From Wenzhouxiangella sediminis (lineage in GTDB: Bacteria; Pseudomonadota; Gammaproteobacteria; Xanthomonadales; Wenzhouxiangellaceae): DNA of 50,449 bases. Made by a program: the position numbers and the translations under genes. Position 1 is the first letter of the stretch. Every line of letters starts with the position of its first letter. This document shows, piece after piece, positions 35,376 through 44,157 of this stretch. The stretch lies in contig NZ_QUZK01000036.1 of NCBI RefSeq assembly GCF_003410055.1, positions 1 through 50,449 on the forward strand, given 5' to 3'. Under the pieces are notes generated by a model that had not been told where the DNA came from, made no database searches, and saw nothing but the letters and a program-made list of their open reading frames with translations.

Positions 35376-37370
35376 ATGTCGAAGTCCGCGATCAAACTCA
35401 ACCCGGCCCAGCACGCTGCGGTGACCCATATCGACACGCCGCTGCTGGTCCTGGCCGGGGCGGGTTCGGGCAAGACGCGTGTGATTACCGAGAAGATCGC
35501 CTGGTTGATCGACCAGGGCCACTACGGGGCGCGCGAGATCGCGGCGATTACCTTCACCAACAAGGCCGCGCGCGAGATGAAGTCGCGTATCGGCAAGCGC
35601 CTGGGGCGCAAGAAGATCGAGGGCCTGACCATCTCGACCTTCCACTCCCTGGGCTGGCAGATCCTGCGCTCGGAGCCCGAGGCCGCCGGCCGGCGCAAGG
35701 GCCTGAGCATCCTCGACCAGCACACCTCCGGCGACCTGATCCGCGAGATGCTGCCGGCCGGGGCGCCGAAGGACATGGTCTACGCCGTCCAGTCCGGCAT
35801 CGGCCGCTACAAGGACGCCGGGCTCAACGTCGAGCAGGCGCATGCGGCGGCAAAGAGCGAGAACGCCGCGCGGGCGGCGGAGATCTACGCCGGCTACGAG
35901 GAGCGCCTGGCCGCCCTGAATGCCGTGGACTTCGACGACCTCATCACGATCCCCGCGAAAATGCTCGAAGACCCGGTGCTGCGCACGCGCTGGCGCCACA
36001 AGCTCAAGTACCTGCTGGTCGACGAATACCAGGACACCTCCGAGGCACAGTACCGCCTGCTGGGGAAACTCGCCGCCGACACCGGTGCGTTCACGGCGGT
36101 GGGCGACGACGACCAGTCGATCTACGGCTGGCGCGGCGCGCGCCCGGAAAACCTGGTCAGCCTGAAGTCCGACTGGCCGAATCTCGAAGTGGTCAAGCTC
36201 GAGCAGAACTACCGCTCGACCGGCTACATCCTGACCGCGGCCAACTCGGTGATTTCCTGCAACCCGCACGAATTCGAGAAGCAGCTGTGGAGCGAGCACG
36301 GCCCGGGCGAGAAGATCGCGGTCGTGGAATACGCCGACGAGGCCGACGAGGCCGAGTCCATCGCGCGCGCGGTGGTCACCGAAGTCCACGGCGGGCACGC
36401 CCGCTTCGGCGACTGCGCGGTGCTCTACCGCTCCAACTTCCAGGCCCGCGCGATCGAACAACAACTGCGCGAGTACGGTGTGCCCTACGTGGTCTCCGGC
36501 GGTCCGAGCTGGTTCGACGCGCGCGAGGTGCGCGACTGCCTGGCCTACCTGCGCCTGCTGGTCAACCCGGAGGACAACCCCGCCTTCATGCGCGTGGCCA
36601 ACGCGCCCCGGCGCGGCCTGGGCTCGGGCGCGATGTCGCGCCTGGCGACCTACGCGGATGCCACGCACAAGAGCCTGTTCGAGGCGGCCGTCGACCCGAT
36701 GTTCCAGGCCGAGCTGCCGACCCAGGCGCAGCGGGGCTTTCGCTCGTTTACCAATATGCTGATCGATTTCAACGACCGGGCCGAGCGCGGCGACATCGGC
36801 GAGGCCTATGCCGAGATGATCGAGCACATCGGCTACCTCGAGTGGCTGATCGAGACCGACGACGATCCCAAGAAGGCCGACCGGCGCCGGCGCTCGATCA
36901 AGGACCTGACCGGTTGGGTCGAGCGCCTCAGCGAAGCCACCAACTCGGCCGACGAACTCATCGCCCGCGTCTCGCTGGCCGCCGGACCCGACGACGACCG
37001 CAACGACGGCGCCGACATGGTCCGCCTGATGACCCTGCACGCGGCCAAGGGCCTGGAATTCTCGCGCGTGTGGCTGGCCGGCTGCGAGGAAGGCCTGATG
37101 CCGCACACCCGATCGGTCGACGAAGACACCATCGAGGAAGAACGCCGCCTGATGTACGTGGGCATCACCCGCGCCGAGCGCAAACTCCAGATCTCCTACG
37201 CCCGCCGACGCCGCCGCGGCGGCGAACAGGTCGAGACCACTCCGAGCCGCTTCCTGGACGAACTGCCCGAAGACGCCATCTCCTGGCCGGCCCGCCACGG
37301 CAGCGAAGAAGCCTCGGCCGAAGATGCCATGGACAATATTGCTGCACTGAAAGCCATGCTCGAGGGGTAG
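35376..37370 (+). CDS. rep: ATP-dependent DNA helicase Rep
   Basis: UvrD-family 3'-5' helicase of 664 residues (E. coli Rep 673). Motifs in order: Q-motif LNPAQHAAV, I LAGAGSGKTRVIT, Ia ITFTNKAAREM, II LLVDEYQDTSEAQ, III AVGDDDQSIYGWRGA, IV VVKLEQNYRSTGYI, V MTLHAAKGLEFSRVWLAG and VI EERRLMYVGITRAERKLQISYA. It works with the replisome to remove protein blocks and restart forks. It is the Rep type rather than UvrD or PcrA by the TISTFHSLGWQILR region and the C-terminal length. Confidence 0.95.
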   Translation: MSKSAIKLNPAQHAAVTHIDTPLLVLAGAGSGKTRVITEKIAWLIDQGHYGAREIAAITFTNKAAREMKSRIGKRLGRKKIEGLTISTFHSLGWQILRSEPEAAGRRKGLSILDQHTSGDLIREMLPAGAPKDMVYAVQSGIGRYKDAGLNVEQAHAAAKSENAARAAEIYAGYEERLAALNAVDFDDLITIPAKMLEDPVLRTRWRHKLKYLLVDEYQDTSEAQYRLLGKLAADTGAFTAVGDDDQSIYGWRGARPENLVSLKSDWPNLEVVKLEQNYRSTGYILTAANSVISCNPHEFEKQLWSEHGPGEKIAVVEYADEADEAESIARAVVTEVHGGHARFGDCAVLYRSNFQARAIEQQLREYGVPYVVSGGPSWFDAREVRDCLAYLRLLVNPEDNPAFMRVANAPRRGLGSGAMSRLATYADATHKSLFEAAVDPMFQAELPTQAQRGFRSFTNMLIDFNDRAERGDIGEAYAEMIEHIGYLEWLIETDDDPKKADRRRRSIKDLTGWVERLSEATNSADELIARVSLAAGPDDDRNDGADMVRLMTLHAAKGLEFSRVWLAGCEEGLMPHTRSVDEDTIEEERRLMYVGITRAERKLQISYARRRRRGGEQVETTPSRFLDELPEDAISWPARHGSEEASAEDAMDNIAALKAMLEG

Positions 37371-37389
37371 GTCCGGGGGGCGACTGAAG

Positions 37390-37676
37390 GGTCGTCGGGC
37401 TCTCGCAAAGGCGCTAGGGCGCCAGGGTCGCAAAGGCAATAAAGAAGAAAACGACTCTGAACGATGGCTCGAGGGCCTGGTTCCCTGTGGGCATGGTCTC
37501 CACACCGGGATGCTCCAGACAGGCCAGATATCGCGGCTCGGAAGACGCTCCCATACCAGTCGAAACGCCAAGGATTCAGTCTTTCGTCGTTGGTTCTTCC
37601 AGTTCTTTCTCTGTCTCCCTGGCGACCCTGGCGCCTTAGCGCCTTTGCGAGAACCTAAGAGCCGACACCCGCCCAG
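37390..37676. repeat. Inverted heptad-phased repeat in the rep-S9 peptidase gap
   Basis: The left arm (about 37399-37430) reads TCTCGCAAAGGCGCTAGGGC and onward; the right arm (about 37620-37653), reverse-complemented, reads TCTCGCAAAGGCGCTAAGGC and onward. About 30 of 31 positions match. The arms are about 190 bp apart, and the right end carries CGACACCCGCCC. The 397-bp gap holds no gene; the last 90 bases carry the next gene's promoter region. Confidence 0.7.
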
Positions 37677-37692
37677 CTGGAGCAAAGCCCCC

Positions 37693-37736
37693 TGACTTTC
37701 GGCACGTGAAAGCCCCCCGGGGGCCGTGGCTATACT
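37693..37736 (+). promoter_or_regulatory. Promoter region of the second S9 peptidase with a shared regulator motif
   Basis: TATACT (37731-37736) is a 5/6 -10 with no good -35. In the place of a -35, centred near -44, is TGACTTTCGGCAC (37693-37705), the same 13-mer found next to the kinase/regulator pair. CCCCCCGGGGGC follows it. This suggests activation at a weak promoter. Confidence 0.45.
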
Positions 37737-37767
37737 GGGTGCCGTTTCCAATGGTGAGGTGTGGTGC

Positions 37768-40182
37768 ATGCAACGCGTACTGGCTGCTTTCCTGATCGTC
37801 TTCGGCCTGGTCGCCCCGGCCGCGGCGAACGACAACTACCGTGAACCCGACCCGGCGCTGACGGCGCTGGTGGATGCGCCGCTGCAGCCGGCCTCGTCGG
37901 TCTCGCCCGACAAGCGCTGGCTGGCCGCCTTCGAGCGCAAGTGGGTGAAATCGCTCGAAGAGATCTCGCGCGACGAGCTCAAGCTTGCCGGCATCCGCAT
38001 CGACCCGCTGACCTTCTCGCGTTCGCGCGCGAGCACCTACCATTCGGCGGCGCTGCACGATCTGCAGACCGGCGAGGTGATCGCCATCGACGGCCTGCCC
38101 GCCGACGGTCGCATCGATTCGCCGTCGTGGTCTTCGGACTCCGAGCACCTGGCCTTCACGCTGGACCACGAGGGCAAGCTGACCCTGTGGGTCTACGACG
38201 TGGCCGACGACTCCGTGCGCCAGCTCTCCGACCGGCCGCTCAACGGCGTGCTGACCTCGCGGCCCTACCAGTGGCTGCCCGACGGCAGCGGCCTGCTGGT
38301 CAACCTGGCGGTCAATCACGGCCAGCCCTTGCCGCAGCCGGGCATCGCGGCGCTGGCCCCGGTCATCCAGGAAACCGATCCCGACAACAAGGCGCCGGTG
38401 CGCACCTACCAGGACCTGCTGGAAACCCCGGCCGATGCCGAGCGCTTCGAGTTCCTGGCCACCGGCCGGCTGGCCCGCGTCGGACTCGACGGCGGCCTGA
38501 GCGAACTGGCCAAGCCCGGCCTGGTCGCCGGCTTCGATCCTTCGCCGGACACGAACTACATTCTGCTCGAGACCATCGAAAAGCCGTTCTCCTATTCGGT
38601 GCCGTACTCGCGCTTTCCGCTGACCTCGGTGGTGCTCGACGCCGAGGGCAACGCGGTCCGGACCATCGCCGAGCTGCCCCTGGCCGAGAACATTCCCAAG
38701 GGCTTCGATTCGGTGCGCACCGGCCGGCGCAGCATCCAGTGGCGCGCCGACGCCCCCGCCACGCTGGTCTGGGCCGAGGCCCAGGACGGCGGCGACATGA
38801 GCGCGGACGTCGAGATCCACGACCGCGTCTCCGCCTGGGCCGCGCCCTTCGAGGGCGAACCCGAAACCCTGATCGAGACCGAGCGGCGTTTCGCCGGCCT
38901 GGAATGGGGCACCGACGAGCTGGCGGTGTTCATCGACTGGCGTTTCGCCGACCGCATGATTCGTGTCTGGCGCTTCGAGCCGGGCAACCCCGAAGTCGCG
39001 CCCGTGCTGTTCAACGAGCGCTCCTACAATGACGTCTACAACGACCCGGGCACCCCGGTGACCACGCGCGGCGAGTACGGCACCCGGGTGATCCACGTCT
39101 TCGACGGCAGCAAGGTGCTGCTGAGAGGCGACGGCGCCTCGCCGGAGGGCAACATTCCCTTCCTCGACCGCCACGACTTCGCGACGGGTGAAACCGAGCG
39201 CCTGTGGCATTCCGAAGCGCCATATTACGAGCGCGTCGTCGAGGTGCTCGATGCCACCGGCGAGGAGCTGCTGACCCTGCGCGAGGCGCGCGACGAGCAG
39301 CCCAACTTCTTCGTGCGCAACCGCGCCGAAGACACGCTCACCCAGGTCAGCGAGTTTCCGCATCCGCACCCGCAGATGACGGGCATTTCCAAGGAGCTCG
39401 TCCAGTACAAGCGCGACGACGGCGTGGACCTGAGCGGCACGCTCTACCTGCCGCCGGGCTACGAGGAAGGCGACGGCCCGCTGCCCGTGCTGATGTGGGC
39501 CTATCCGCTGGAGTACAAGGATTCGTCGGTGGCCGGGCAGGTGCGCGAGTCGCCCTACGAGTTCAACCAGGTCAGCTTCTGGGGCCCGCTGCCCTACCTG
39601 GCGCTGGGCTACGCCGTGTTCGATGACCCCAAGATGCCGATCGTCGGTACCGGCGAGGCGCAGCCCAACGACAACTTCCGGCCGCAGCTCGTGGCCAGCG
39701 CGCAGGCGGCCGTCGACGTGCTGGTCGAACGCGGCGTGGCCGATCCGGAACGCATCGCCATTGCAGGCCATTCCTACGGCGCCTTCATGGTCGCCAACCT
39801 GCTCGCCCACAGCGACCTGTTCGCCGCGGGCATCGCGCGGTCGGGCGCCTACAACCGCTCGCTCACGCCCTTCGGTTTCCAGGGCGAGGAGCGTGATTTC
39901 TGGGAGGCGCAGGACGTCTACGCCACGGTCTCGCCCTTCTTCCACGCCGAGAAGATCGACGAGCCGATGTTGATGATCCACGGCATGGAAGACAACAACT
40001 CCGGCACCTACCCGATGCAGTCCGAGCGCATGTTCGACGCCCTCAAGGGCCTGGGCGCGCAGGCCCGCCTGGTGATGCTGCCCCACGAGTCCCACGGCTA
40101 CCGCGCCCGCGCGTCGCTGCTGCACATGCTCTGGGAACAGCAGGCGTGGCTGGAGACCTATCTGGGCGGTGGGGCTGATTGA
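37768..40182 (+). CDS. S9 family peptidase (glutamyl-endopeptidase-like), exported
   Basis: Large exported serine peptidase of 804 residues. The signal peptide is MQRVLAAFLIVFGLVAPAAA from ATG 37768, with GAGGTG upstream; 14 codons above it are open but not supported. The N-terminal two-thirds is a beta-propeller-like region (SPSWSSDSEHLAFT, YQWLPDGSGLLV). The hydrolase domain has VLMWAYPLEYKD, the nucleophile GHSYGAF (Ser near 669), HGMEDNNSGT (Asp near 742) and PHESHGY (His near 775). The GMEDNN form of the Asp motif is typical of the S9D branch. It is a second, clearly different S9 enzyme from the one at the window start. Confidence 0.93.
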   Translation: MQRVLAAFLIVFGLVAPAAANDNYREPDPALTALVDAPLQPASSVSPDKRWLAAFERKWVKSLEEISRDELKLAGIRIDPLTFSRSRASTYHSAALHDLQTGEVIAIDGLPADGRIDSPSWSSDSEHLAFTLDHEGKLTLWVYDVADDSVRQLSDRPLNGVLTSRPYQWLPDGSGLLVNLAVNHGQPLPQPGIAALAPVIQETDPDNKAPVRTYQDLLETPADAERFEFLATGRLARVGLDGGLSELAKPGLVAGFDPSPDTNYILLETIEKPFSYSVPYSRFPLTSVVLDAEGNAVRTIAELPLAENIPKGFDSVRTGRRSIQWRADAPATLVWAEAQDGGDMSADVEIHDRVSAWAAPFEGEPETLIETERRFAGLEWGTDELAVFIDWRFADRMIRVWRFEPGNPEVAPVLFNERSYNDVYNDPGTPVTTRGEYGTRVIHVFDGSKVLLRGDGASPEGNIPFLDRHDFATGETERLWHSEAPYYERVVEVLDATGEELLTLREARDEQPNFFVRNRAEDTLTQVSEFPHPHPQMTGISKELVQYKRDDGVDLSGTLYLPPGYEEGDGPLPVLMWAYPLEYKDSSVAGQVRESPYEFNQVSFWGPLPYLALGYAVFDDPKMPIVGTGEAQPNDNFRPQLVASAQAAVDVLVERGVADPERIAIAGHSYGAFMVANLLAHSDLFAAGIARSGAYNRSLTPFGFQGEERDFWEAQDVYATVSPFFHAEKIDEPMLMIHGMEDNNSGTYPMQSERMFDALKGLGAQARLVMLPHESHGYRARASLLHMLWEQQAWLETYLGGGAD

Positions 40183-40185
40183 GGT

Positions 40186-40345
40186 CTCGTCGGGTTCTCG
40201 CAACGGCGCAATGGCGCGAAGGACGCAAAGTAGGAGAAGGAAAGAAACTTCTGGAGAGCTGAGACAATAATTCAGTTCAGTCTCGTTATCCGTTCTTCCA
40301 TTGCGACCCCTGCGCCGCCGCGCCGTTGCGAGAGATCAAGGGCTA
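40186..40345. repeat. Inverted heptad-phased repeat between S9 peptidase and DUF192 gene
   Basis: The left arm (about 40196-40231) reads TCTCGCAACGGCGCAATGGC and onward; the right arm (about 40300-40333), reverse-complemented, reads TCTCGCAACGGCGCGGCGGC and onward. The spacer is about 70 bp. It starts four bases after the peptidase stop. Confidence 0.7.
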
Positions 40346-40381
40346 ATGCCCCCAAAAGTAGAAAACGCTAAGATGCATCCC

Positions 40382-40846
40382 ATGAAGCAAATGATGCTCA
40401 AGCCGATGGTGGCCGTTATGGCGATGCTGGCGGTTTCCGGTTGCGATGCCGGCGGGCCCTGGGTGGAAGTCGAGGGGCAGCGCTTCAGCGTGGAGATTGC
40501 CGACGACGACGCCACGCGGGCGCAGGGCTTGATGTTCCGCGACGAGATGGCCGACGATCACGGCATGCTGTTCATCTTTCCCGACCAGCGCCCGCGCTCG
40601 TTCTGGATGAAGAACACGCGCATCGCGCTCGACATCATTTACATCGACCGCGATTTCGAGGTGGTCAGCATCAGCGCCGACACGCCGCCGTGCCGGTCGC
40701 GCAACCGGCGCTGCCCGAGCTATCCCAGCGAGGGTCCGGCGCAGTATGTCCTGGAAATCAACGGCGGCCTGGCGGCGAAATACGGCATCGAGCCGGGCGA
40801 CCGCATCGAGGTGGGCAATATCGCCGCACTCGAAAACGATTCCTGA
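40382..40846 (+). CDS. DUF192 family lipoprotein
   Basis: Lipoprotein of 154 residues. The signal MKQMMLKPMVAVMAMLAVSGC has a clear lipobox (VSGC), so the mature protein is lipid-anchored. The rest is a single DUF192 domain: EIADDDATRAQGLMFRDEMADDHGMLFIFP, RSFWMKNTRIALDIIYID and PAQYVLEINGGLAAKYGIEPGD, all typical. Function of the family is not known. An ATG at 40346 has a better Shine-Dalgarno (AAGGG) but would give an unusually long charged leader. It is followed after 11 bases by the small membrane protein, likely in the same operon. Confidence 0.9.
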   Translation: MKQMMLKPMVAVMAMLAVSGCDAGGPWVEVEGQRFSVEIADDDATRAQGLMFRDEMADDHGMLFIFPDQRPRSFWMKNTRIALDIIYIDRDFEVVSISADTPPCRSRNRRCPSYPSEGPAQYVLEINGGLAAKYGIEPGDRIEVGNIAALENDS

Positions 40847-40857
40847 GGAGCAGCGAC

Positions 40858-41091
40858 ATGTGGATCTTCCGGAAACTCTTCGGCCCCATCCAGCGCTTTC
40901 TCGAGCGCCGGCGTTTCCCGACCCTGTTCCTGATCCTGGCCGCCCTGTTCGGCGCCAACCTGGTCATTCCCGACGCCATCCCGCTGATCGACGAGCTGAT
41001 CATGCTGGTGGCAACCGTCATCGTCGGCGCCTTCCGCGAGCGGCGGAAGGGAGACAAAGGCGATAAGGAGTCGGCCGAGTCCGGGGAGTAG
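40858..41091 (+). CDS. Small membrane protein (DUF6116-like)
   Basis: A 77-residue protein with two hydrophobic segments (FPTLFLILAALFGANLVI and LIDELIMLVATVIVGAF) between basic ends, and a charged tail (RERRKGDKGDKESAESGE). The RRRFPTLFLILAALFxANLVIPDAIPxxDEL pattern matches small proteins seen in Xanthomonadales and named DUF6116 by memory. GAGGAG lies seven bases before the ATG. Function is unknown. Confidence 0.78.
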   Translation: MWIFRKLFGPIQRFLERRRFPTLFLILAALFGANLVIPDAIPLIDELIMLVATVIVGAFRERRKGDKGDKESAESGE

Positions 41092-41111
41092 GCTGGGCTC
41101 ACTGCCCGCTC

Positions 41112-41151
41112 ATTCGGTTTTTTCGTTTTTTGGTGTTTTGGTTCTTTGGTG
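41112..41151. repeat. GAACCAAA-type heptad repeat before the phosphodiesterase gene
   Basis: Single arm of T-rich units (CGGTTTTTTCGTTTTTTGG, then TGTTTTGGTTCTTTGG), the complement of the GAACCAAA flavour seen at 25.4 kb. It fills the gap and ends four bases before the next ATG. Confidence 0.45.
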
Positions 41152-41154
41152 TAA

Positions 41155-41907
41155 ATGAATTTACCTGCCGCCGCTTCAAAGCCCGTCACCTTGCTGCAGC
41201 TCTCCGACAGCCACCTCTCGGAAGACCCGCAGGCGCGCTATCGCGGGCAGCCGGCGGATGCCAACCTGGCTACGCTTCGTCCCGCCATCCAGGAATTGAA
41301 GCCCGACCTGATCGTGCTCTCCGGCGACGTGTCCGAGGACGCCTCGCCGGCCTCGTACTGGCGGATGGGTGGCTTCGTGCGCGACCTGGCGCCGCAGATT
41401 GCCTGGATCCCCGGTAACCACGACGAGCGCGAGGTGATGGCCGGAGTCTTCGACGAGCTGGGCTTCGAGGCCGGACCCGTCGTCGAGGCCGGCGGCTGGC
41501 AGGTGATGTTGCTGGATTCGGCCTGGTCCGACCGCCCCGACGGGGAAATGAACGACGAGCGCCTGGCGCCGATCGACCGCCTCGACGGCAGCGCCCCCGC
41601 GCTGGTCTTCGTGCATCACCAGCCGCTGCTGGTGGGCTCGCCCTGGATCGACAAGTACCCGCTGGTCGAGCCGCACCGCCTGTGGGATCGCCTCGCCGGC
41701 AAGCCGGTCAAGGCGGTGGCCTTCGGCCACGTCCACCAGGTGTTCGAGGGGGAGCACGACGGCATCGCCTGCCTGTCCGCGCCCTCGACGGCGGCCAACG
41801 GCGTGCGCGAAGCGCCGCGCTTCACGCCGAGCGAGCAGGGCCCCTCGGCGCGCTGGTTCCGGCTCTGGCCGAATGGTCGTTGGGAAACGGGGCTTCTCGT
41901 ATGCTGA
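41155..41907 (+). CDS. cpdA: Metallophosphoesterase, 3',5'-cyclic-AMP phosphodiesterase-like (CpdA/Icc)
   Basis: Calcineurin-like phosphoesterase of 250 residues. The metal-binding motifs are complete: LLQLSDSHL (DxH), LIVLSGDVSED (GD), WIPGNHDE (GNHD), VFVHHQP (H) and AFGHVHQ (GHxH). The size and the SDSHL start fit CpdA, which breaks down cAMP. The start ATG 41155 lies directly behind a T-rich repeat, with no Shine-Dalgarno seen, so expression may be weak. Confidence 0.85.
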   Translation: MNLPAAASKPVTLLQLSDSHLSEDPQARYRGQPADANLATLRPAIQELKPDLIVLSGDVSEDASPASYWRMGGFVRDLAPQIAWIPGNHDEREVMAGVFDELGFEAGPVVEAGGWQVMLLDSAWSDRPDGEMNDERLAPIDRLDGSAPALVFVHHQPLLVGSPWIDKYPLVEPHRLWDRLAGKPVKAVAFGHVHQVFEGEHDGIACLSAPSTAANGVREAPRFTPSEQGPSARWFRLWPNGRWETGLLVC

Positions 41908-41948
41908 TAAAGTCAGCCTAAGTTTCAGGCAATCCCTGGTGCCGGTTT

Positions 41949-42209
41949 ATGGGCAAATACGCCAAGCTCCGGGAAAAAATTCTGTCCGGAGCCTCAGATG
42001 CCAACGTTAACTTCGATGAACTCTGCAGGTTTCTGAAAAGGATGGGTTTTTCAGAGCGAATCAAGGGAAGTCACCATATATTTTCCCACGACGGCATCCC
42101 TGATATCCTCAACCTGCAACCCAAAGGCGGCAAAGCCAAACCGTATCAAGTCAAGCAAATTCGACGTGTGCTGACCCACTCCCCACTTAGGAACCTCGAT
42201 GTCGATTAG
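41949..42209 (+). CDS. hicA: HicA family mRNA interferase toxin
   Basis: Toxin of 86 residues. It has VNFDELCRFLKRMGFSERIKGSHHIFSHDGIPDILNLQPKGGKAKPYQVKQIRRVL; the GSHHIF histidine is the catalytic residue of the double-stranded RNA-binding-like HicA fold. It would cleave mRNA when free. It overlaps hicB by 11 bases (42199-42209), typical of toxin-antitoxin pairs. Base use is more AT-rich (GAAAAAATTCTG, TTTTTCAGAG) than in the genes beside it, which suggests arrival by transfer. Confidence 0.9.
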   Translation: MGKYAKLREKILSGASDANVNFDELCRFLKRMGFSERIKGSHHIFSHDGIPDILNLQPKGGKAKPYQVKQIRRVLTHSPLRNLDVD

Positions 42210-42411
42210 GTACGAACTCATCATCTACTGGAGCCACGATGACGAAGCTTTTGTCGTGGAAGTTCCTGAGCTTCCAGGTTGCATGGCGGATGGCGAGTCC
42301 TACGAGCAGGCAGTCGCCAATGCCCAGGTCGTCATCGAGGAGTGGATCGAGACTGCTCGCTCGCTCGGCCGTCCAATTCCGGAGCCGCGTGGCAAGCTGA
42401 TGTACGCCTGA
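42199..42411 (+). CDS. hicB: HicB family antitoxin (short form)
   Basis: Antitoxin of 70 residues. It has the HicB fold: YELIIYWSHDDEAFVVEVPELPGCMADGESYEQAVANAQVVIEEWIETARSLGRPIPEP. It ends there, without the C-terminal helix-turn-helix or ribbon-helix-helix domain of longer HicB proteins, so it may bind toxin but not operator DNA. The start lies inside the hicA 3' end. Confidence 0.9.
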   Translation: MSIRYELIIYWSHDDEAFVVEVPELPGCMADGESYEQAVANAQVVIEEWIETARSLGRPIPEPRGKLMYA

Positions 42412-42424
42412 GGGTGCTTTCGCC

Positions 42425-42607
42425 TCAGATCTCGACCATTTCGAAGTCTTCCTTCCCCGCCCCGCAGTCGGGGCAGAGCCAGTCCTCGGGCACGTCTTCC
42501 CAGCGGGTGCCGGGCGGGATGCCGTCGTCGGGCCAGCCTTTTTCCTCGTCGTAGATGAAGCCGCAGACGATGCACATCCAGGTCTTGAAGGGTTGCTCTT
42601 CGCTCAC
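42425..42607 (-). CDS. Rubredoxin
   Basis: Small electron carrier of 60 residues. The two iron-binding knuckles are [24 protein letters not shown] (CxxC) and [17 protein letters not shown] (CxxC), four cysteines for one iron. Length and spacing fit a typical type I rubredoxin. It is divergent from hemL with a 158-bp gap, an arrangement also seen in pseudomonads. The gap contains the 12-bp palindrome CCCGCCGGCGGG (42656-42667) and a second GC hairpin, without a T-tract. Confidence 0.95.
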   Translation of the reverse strand: MSEEQPFKTWMCIVCGFIYDEEKGWPDDGIPPGTRWEDVPEDWLCPDCGAGKEDFEMVEI

Positions 42608-42765
42608 GCGTTAAAATCCGTGTGTGGACAACAGCCCCGCATTCTAAATGATCGGCCCGCCGGCGGGAGCGAAGACGCCCGCCGGAGCCGGGGGCGCGAT
42701 GCCTTAAACTGTTCGCCCGAATTTCCGTACCACTTCCGCGAGTTCCAGGAGTAGTCACAGACGCC

Positions 42766-44052
42766 ATGACCGCCAGCCACGACCTGTTCGACCGCGCCCG
42801 CGCCCGCATTCCGGGCGGAGTCAATTCACCGGTGCGCGCCTTCTCCTCCGTCGGCGGCGAGCCGATCTTCTTCGAGCATGCCGAAGGCGCCTACATGTTC
42901 GACGTCGACGGCAAGCGCTACATCGACTACGTCGGCTCCTGGGGCCCGATGATCTGCGGCCACGCCCACCCGAAGATCATCGAAGCCGTCCAGAAGGCCG
43001 CGGCCAAGGGCCTGAGCTTCGGCGCGCCGGCGCCGGGCGAGGTGACCATGGCCGAGATGCTGTGCGAGATGATTCCCTCGCTCGAGAGAGTCCGCATGGT
43101 CAACTCCGGCACCGAGGCCACGATGTCGGCCCTGCGCGTGGCGCGCGCGGCCACCGGCAAGGACCGATTCATCAAGTTCGAGGGCAACTACCACGGTCAC
43201 GGCGACAGCTTCCTGGTCAAGGCCGGTTCGGGTGCCCAGACCCTGGGCGTGCCGACCTCGCCGGGCGTGCCCGCCGCCCTGGCCGAGCTCACGCTCAACG
43301 CCCGCTATAACGACCTCGACAGCGTGCGTCAGCTCTTCGACGCCTACCCCGACGAGATCGGCTGCGTGTTCGTCGAACCGGTGGCCGGCAACATGAACTG
43401 CGTGCCGCCGCAGCCCGGTTTCCTCGAGGGCCTGCGCCAGATCTGCGACGAGAAGGGTGCGGTACTGGTCTTCGACGAGGTCATGACCGGCTTCCGCGTC
43501 GGCCCCACCGGCGCGCAGGGTCGTTATGGGGTCATCCCCGACCTGACCACCTTCGGCAAGGTCATCGGCGCGGGCATGCCCGTCGGTGCCTTCGGCGGCA
43601 AGCACGAGATCATGAAGCTCGTCGCCCCGGAAGGCCCCGTCTACCAGGCCGGCACCCTGTCGGGCAATCCCGTCGCGATGGCCGCCGGCATCGCCAACCT
43701 GGAGCTGCTGCGCGAAGACGGCTTCTACGAGAAGCTCGAGGCGCGCACCAAGCAGCTCGCCGACGGCCTCAAGCAGGCCGCCGACAACGCCGACGTGCCC
43801 ATGGCCACCGTGGCAGTGGGCGGCATGTTCGGCTACTTCTTCACCGAGGCCGATGAGGTGACCAACTTCGAGCAGGCCGCCGCCTGCAACATCGAGCACT
43901 TCAAGACCTTCTTCACCGAAATGCTGAAAGCCGGCGTCTACCTGGCGCCGTCGGCCTTCGAGGCCGGCTTCGTCAGCAGCGCCCATACCGCCGCCGACGT
44001 CACCGAAACGGTGGGCGCGGCCAGCGAAGTGCTCAAGCGGATGGCCGGCTGA
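42766..44052 (+). CDS. hemL: Glutamate-1-semialdehyde 2,1-aminomutase
   Basis: PLP enzyme of 428 residues that converts glutamate-1-semialdehyde to 5-aminolevulinate, the first committed product for haem. It starts [20 protein letters not shown] and has [43 protein letters not shown] and [17 protein letters not shown] with the PLP-binding lysine near residue 266. The family is very well conserved. A GC hairpin (44055-44060 with 44066-44071) follows the stop but has no T-run. Confidence 0.98.
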   Translation: MTASHDLFDRARARIPGGVNSPVRAFSSVGGEPIFFEHAEGAYMFDVDGKRYIDYVGSWGPMICGHAHPKIIEAVQKAAAKGLSFGAPAPGEVTMAEMLCEMIPSLERVRMVNSGTEATMSALRVARAATGKDRFIKFEGNYHGHGDSFLVKAGSGAQTLGVPTSPGVPAALAELTLNARYNDLDSVRQLFDAYPDEIGCVFVEPVAGNMNCVPPQPGFLEGLRQICDEKGAVLVFDEVMTGFRVGPTGAQGRYGVIPDLTTFGKVIGAGMPVGAFGGKHEIMKLVAPEGPVYQAGTLSGNPVAMAAGIANLELLREDGFYEKLEARTKQLADGLKQAADNADVPMATVAVGGMFGYFFTEADEVTNFEQAAACNIEHFKTFFTEMLKAGVYLAPSAFEAGFVSSAHTAADVTETVGAASEVLKRMAG

Positions 44053-44157
44053 AGGCCGCCCGAACGGCGGCACGGTACACTAGCTGCTCGAGAGGGAGAA
44101 AGCGGGGCCCGCGCAAGGGGCGCGGCCGACCGATAGGATTTGCCAGGAGCGCATGCA

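Noticed and set aside
44055-44071. Hairpin after hemL as a terminator
   Set aside because: GC stem of six pairs followed by ACGGTACAC, without T-run.
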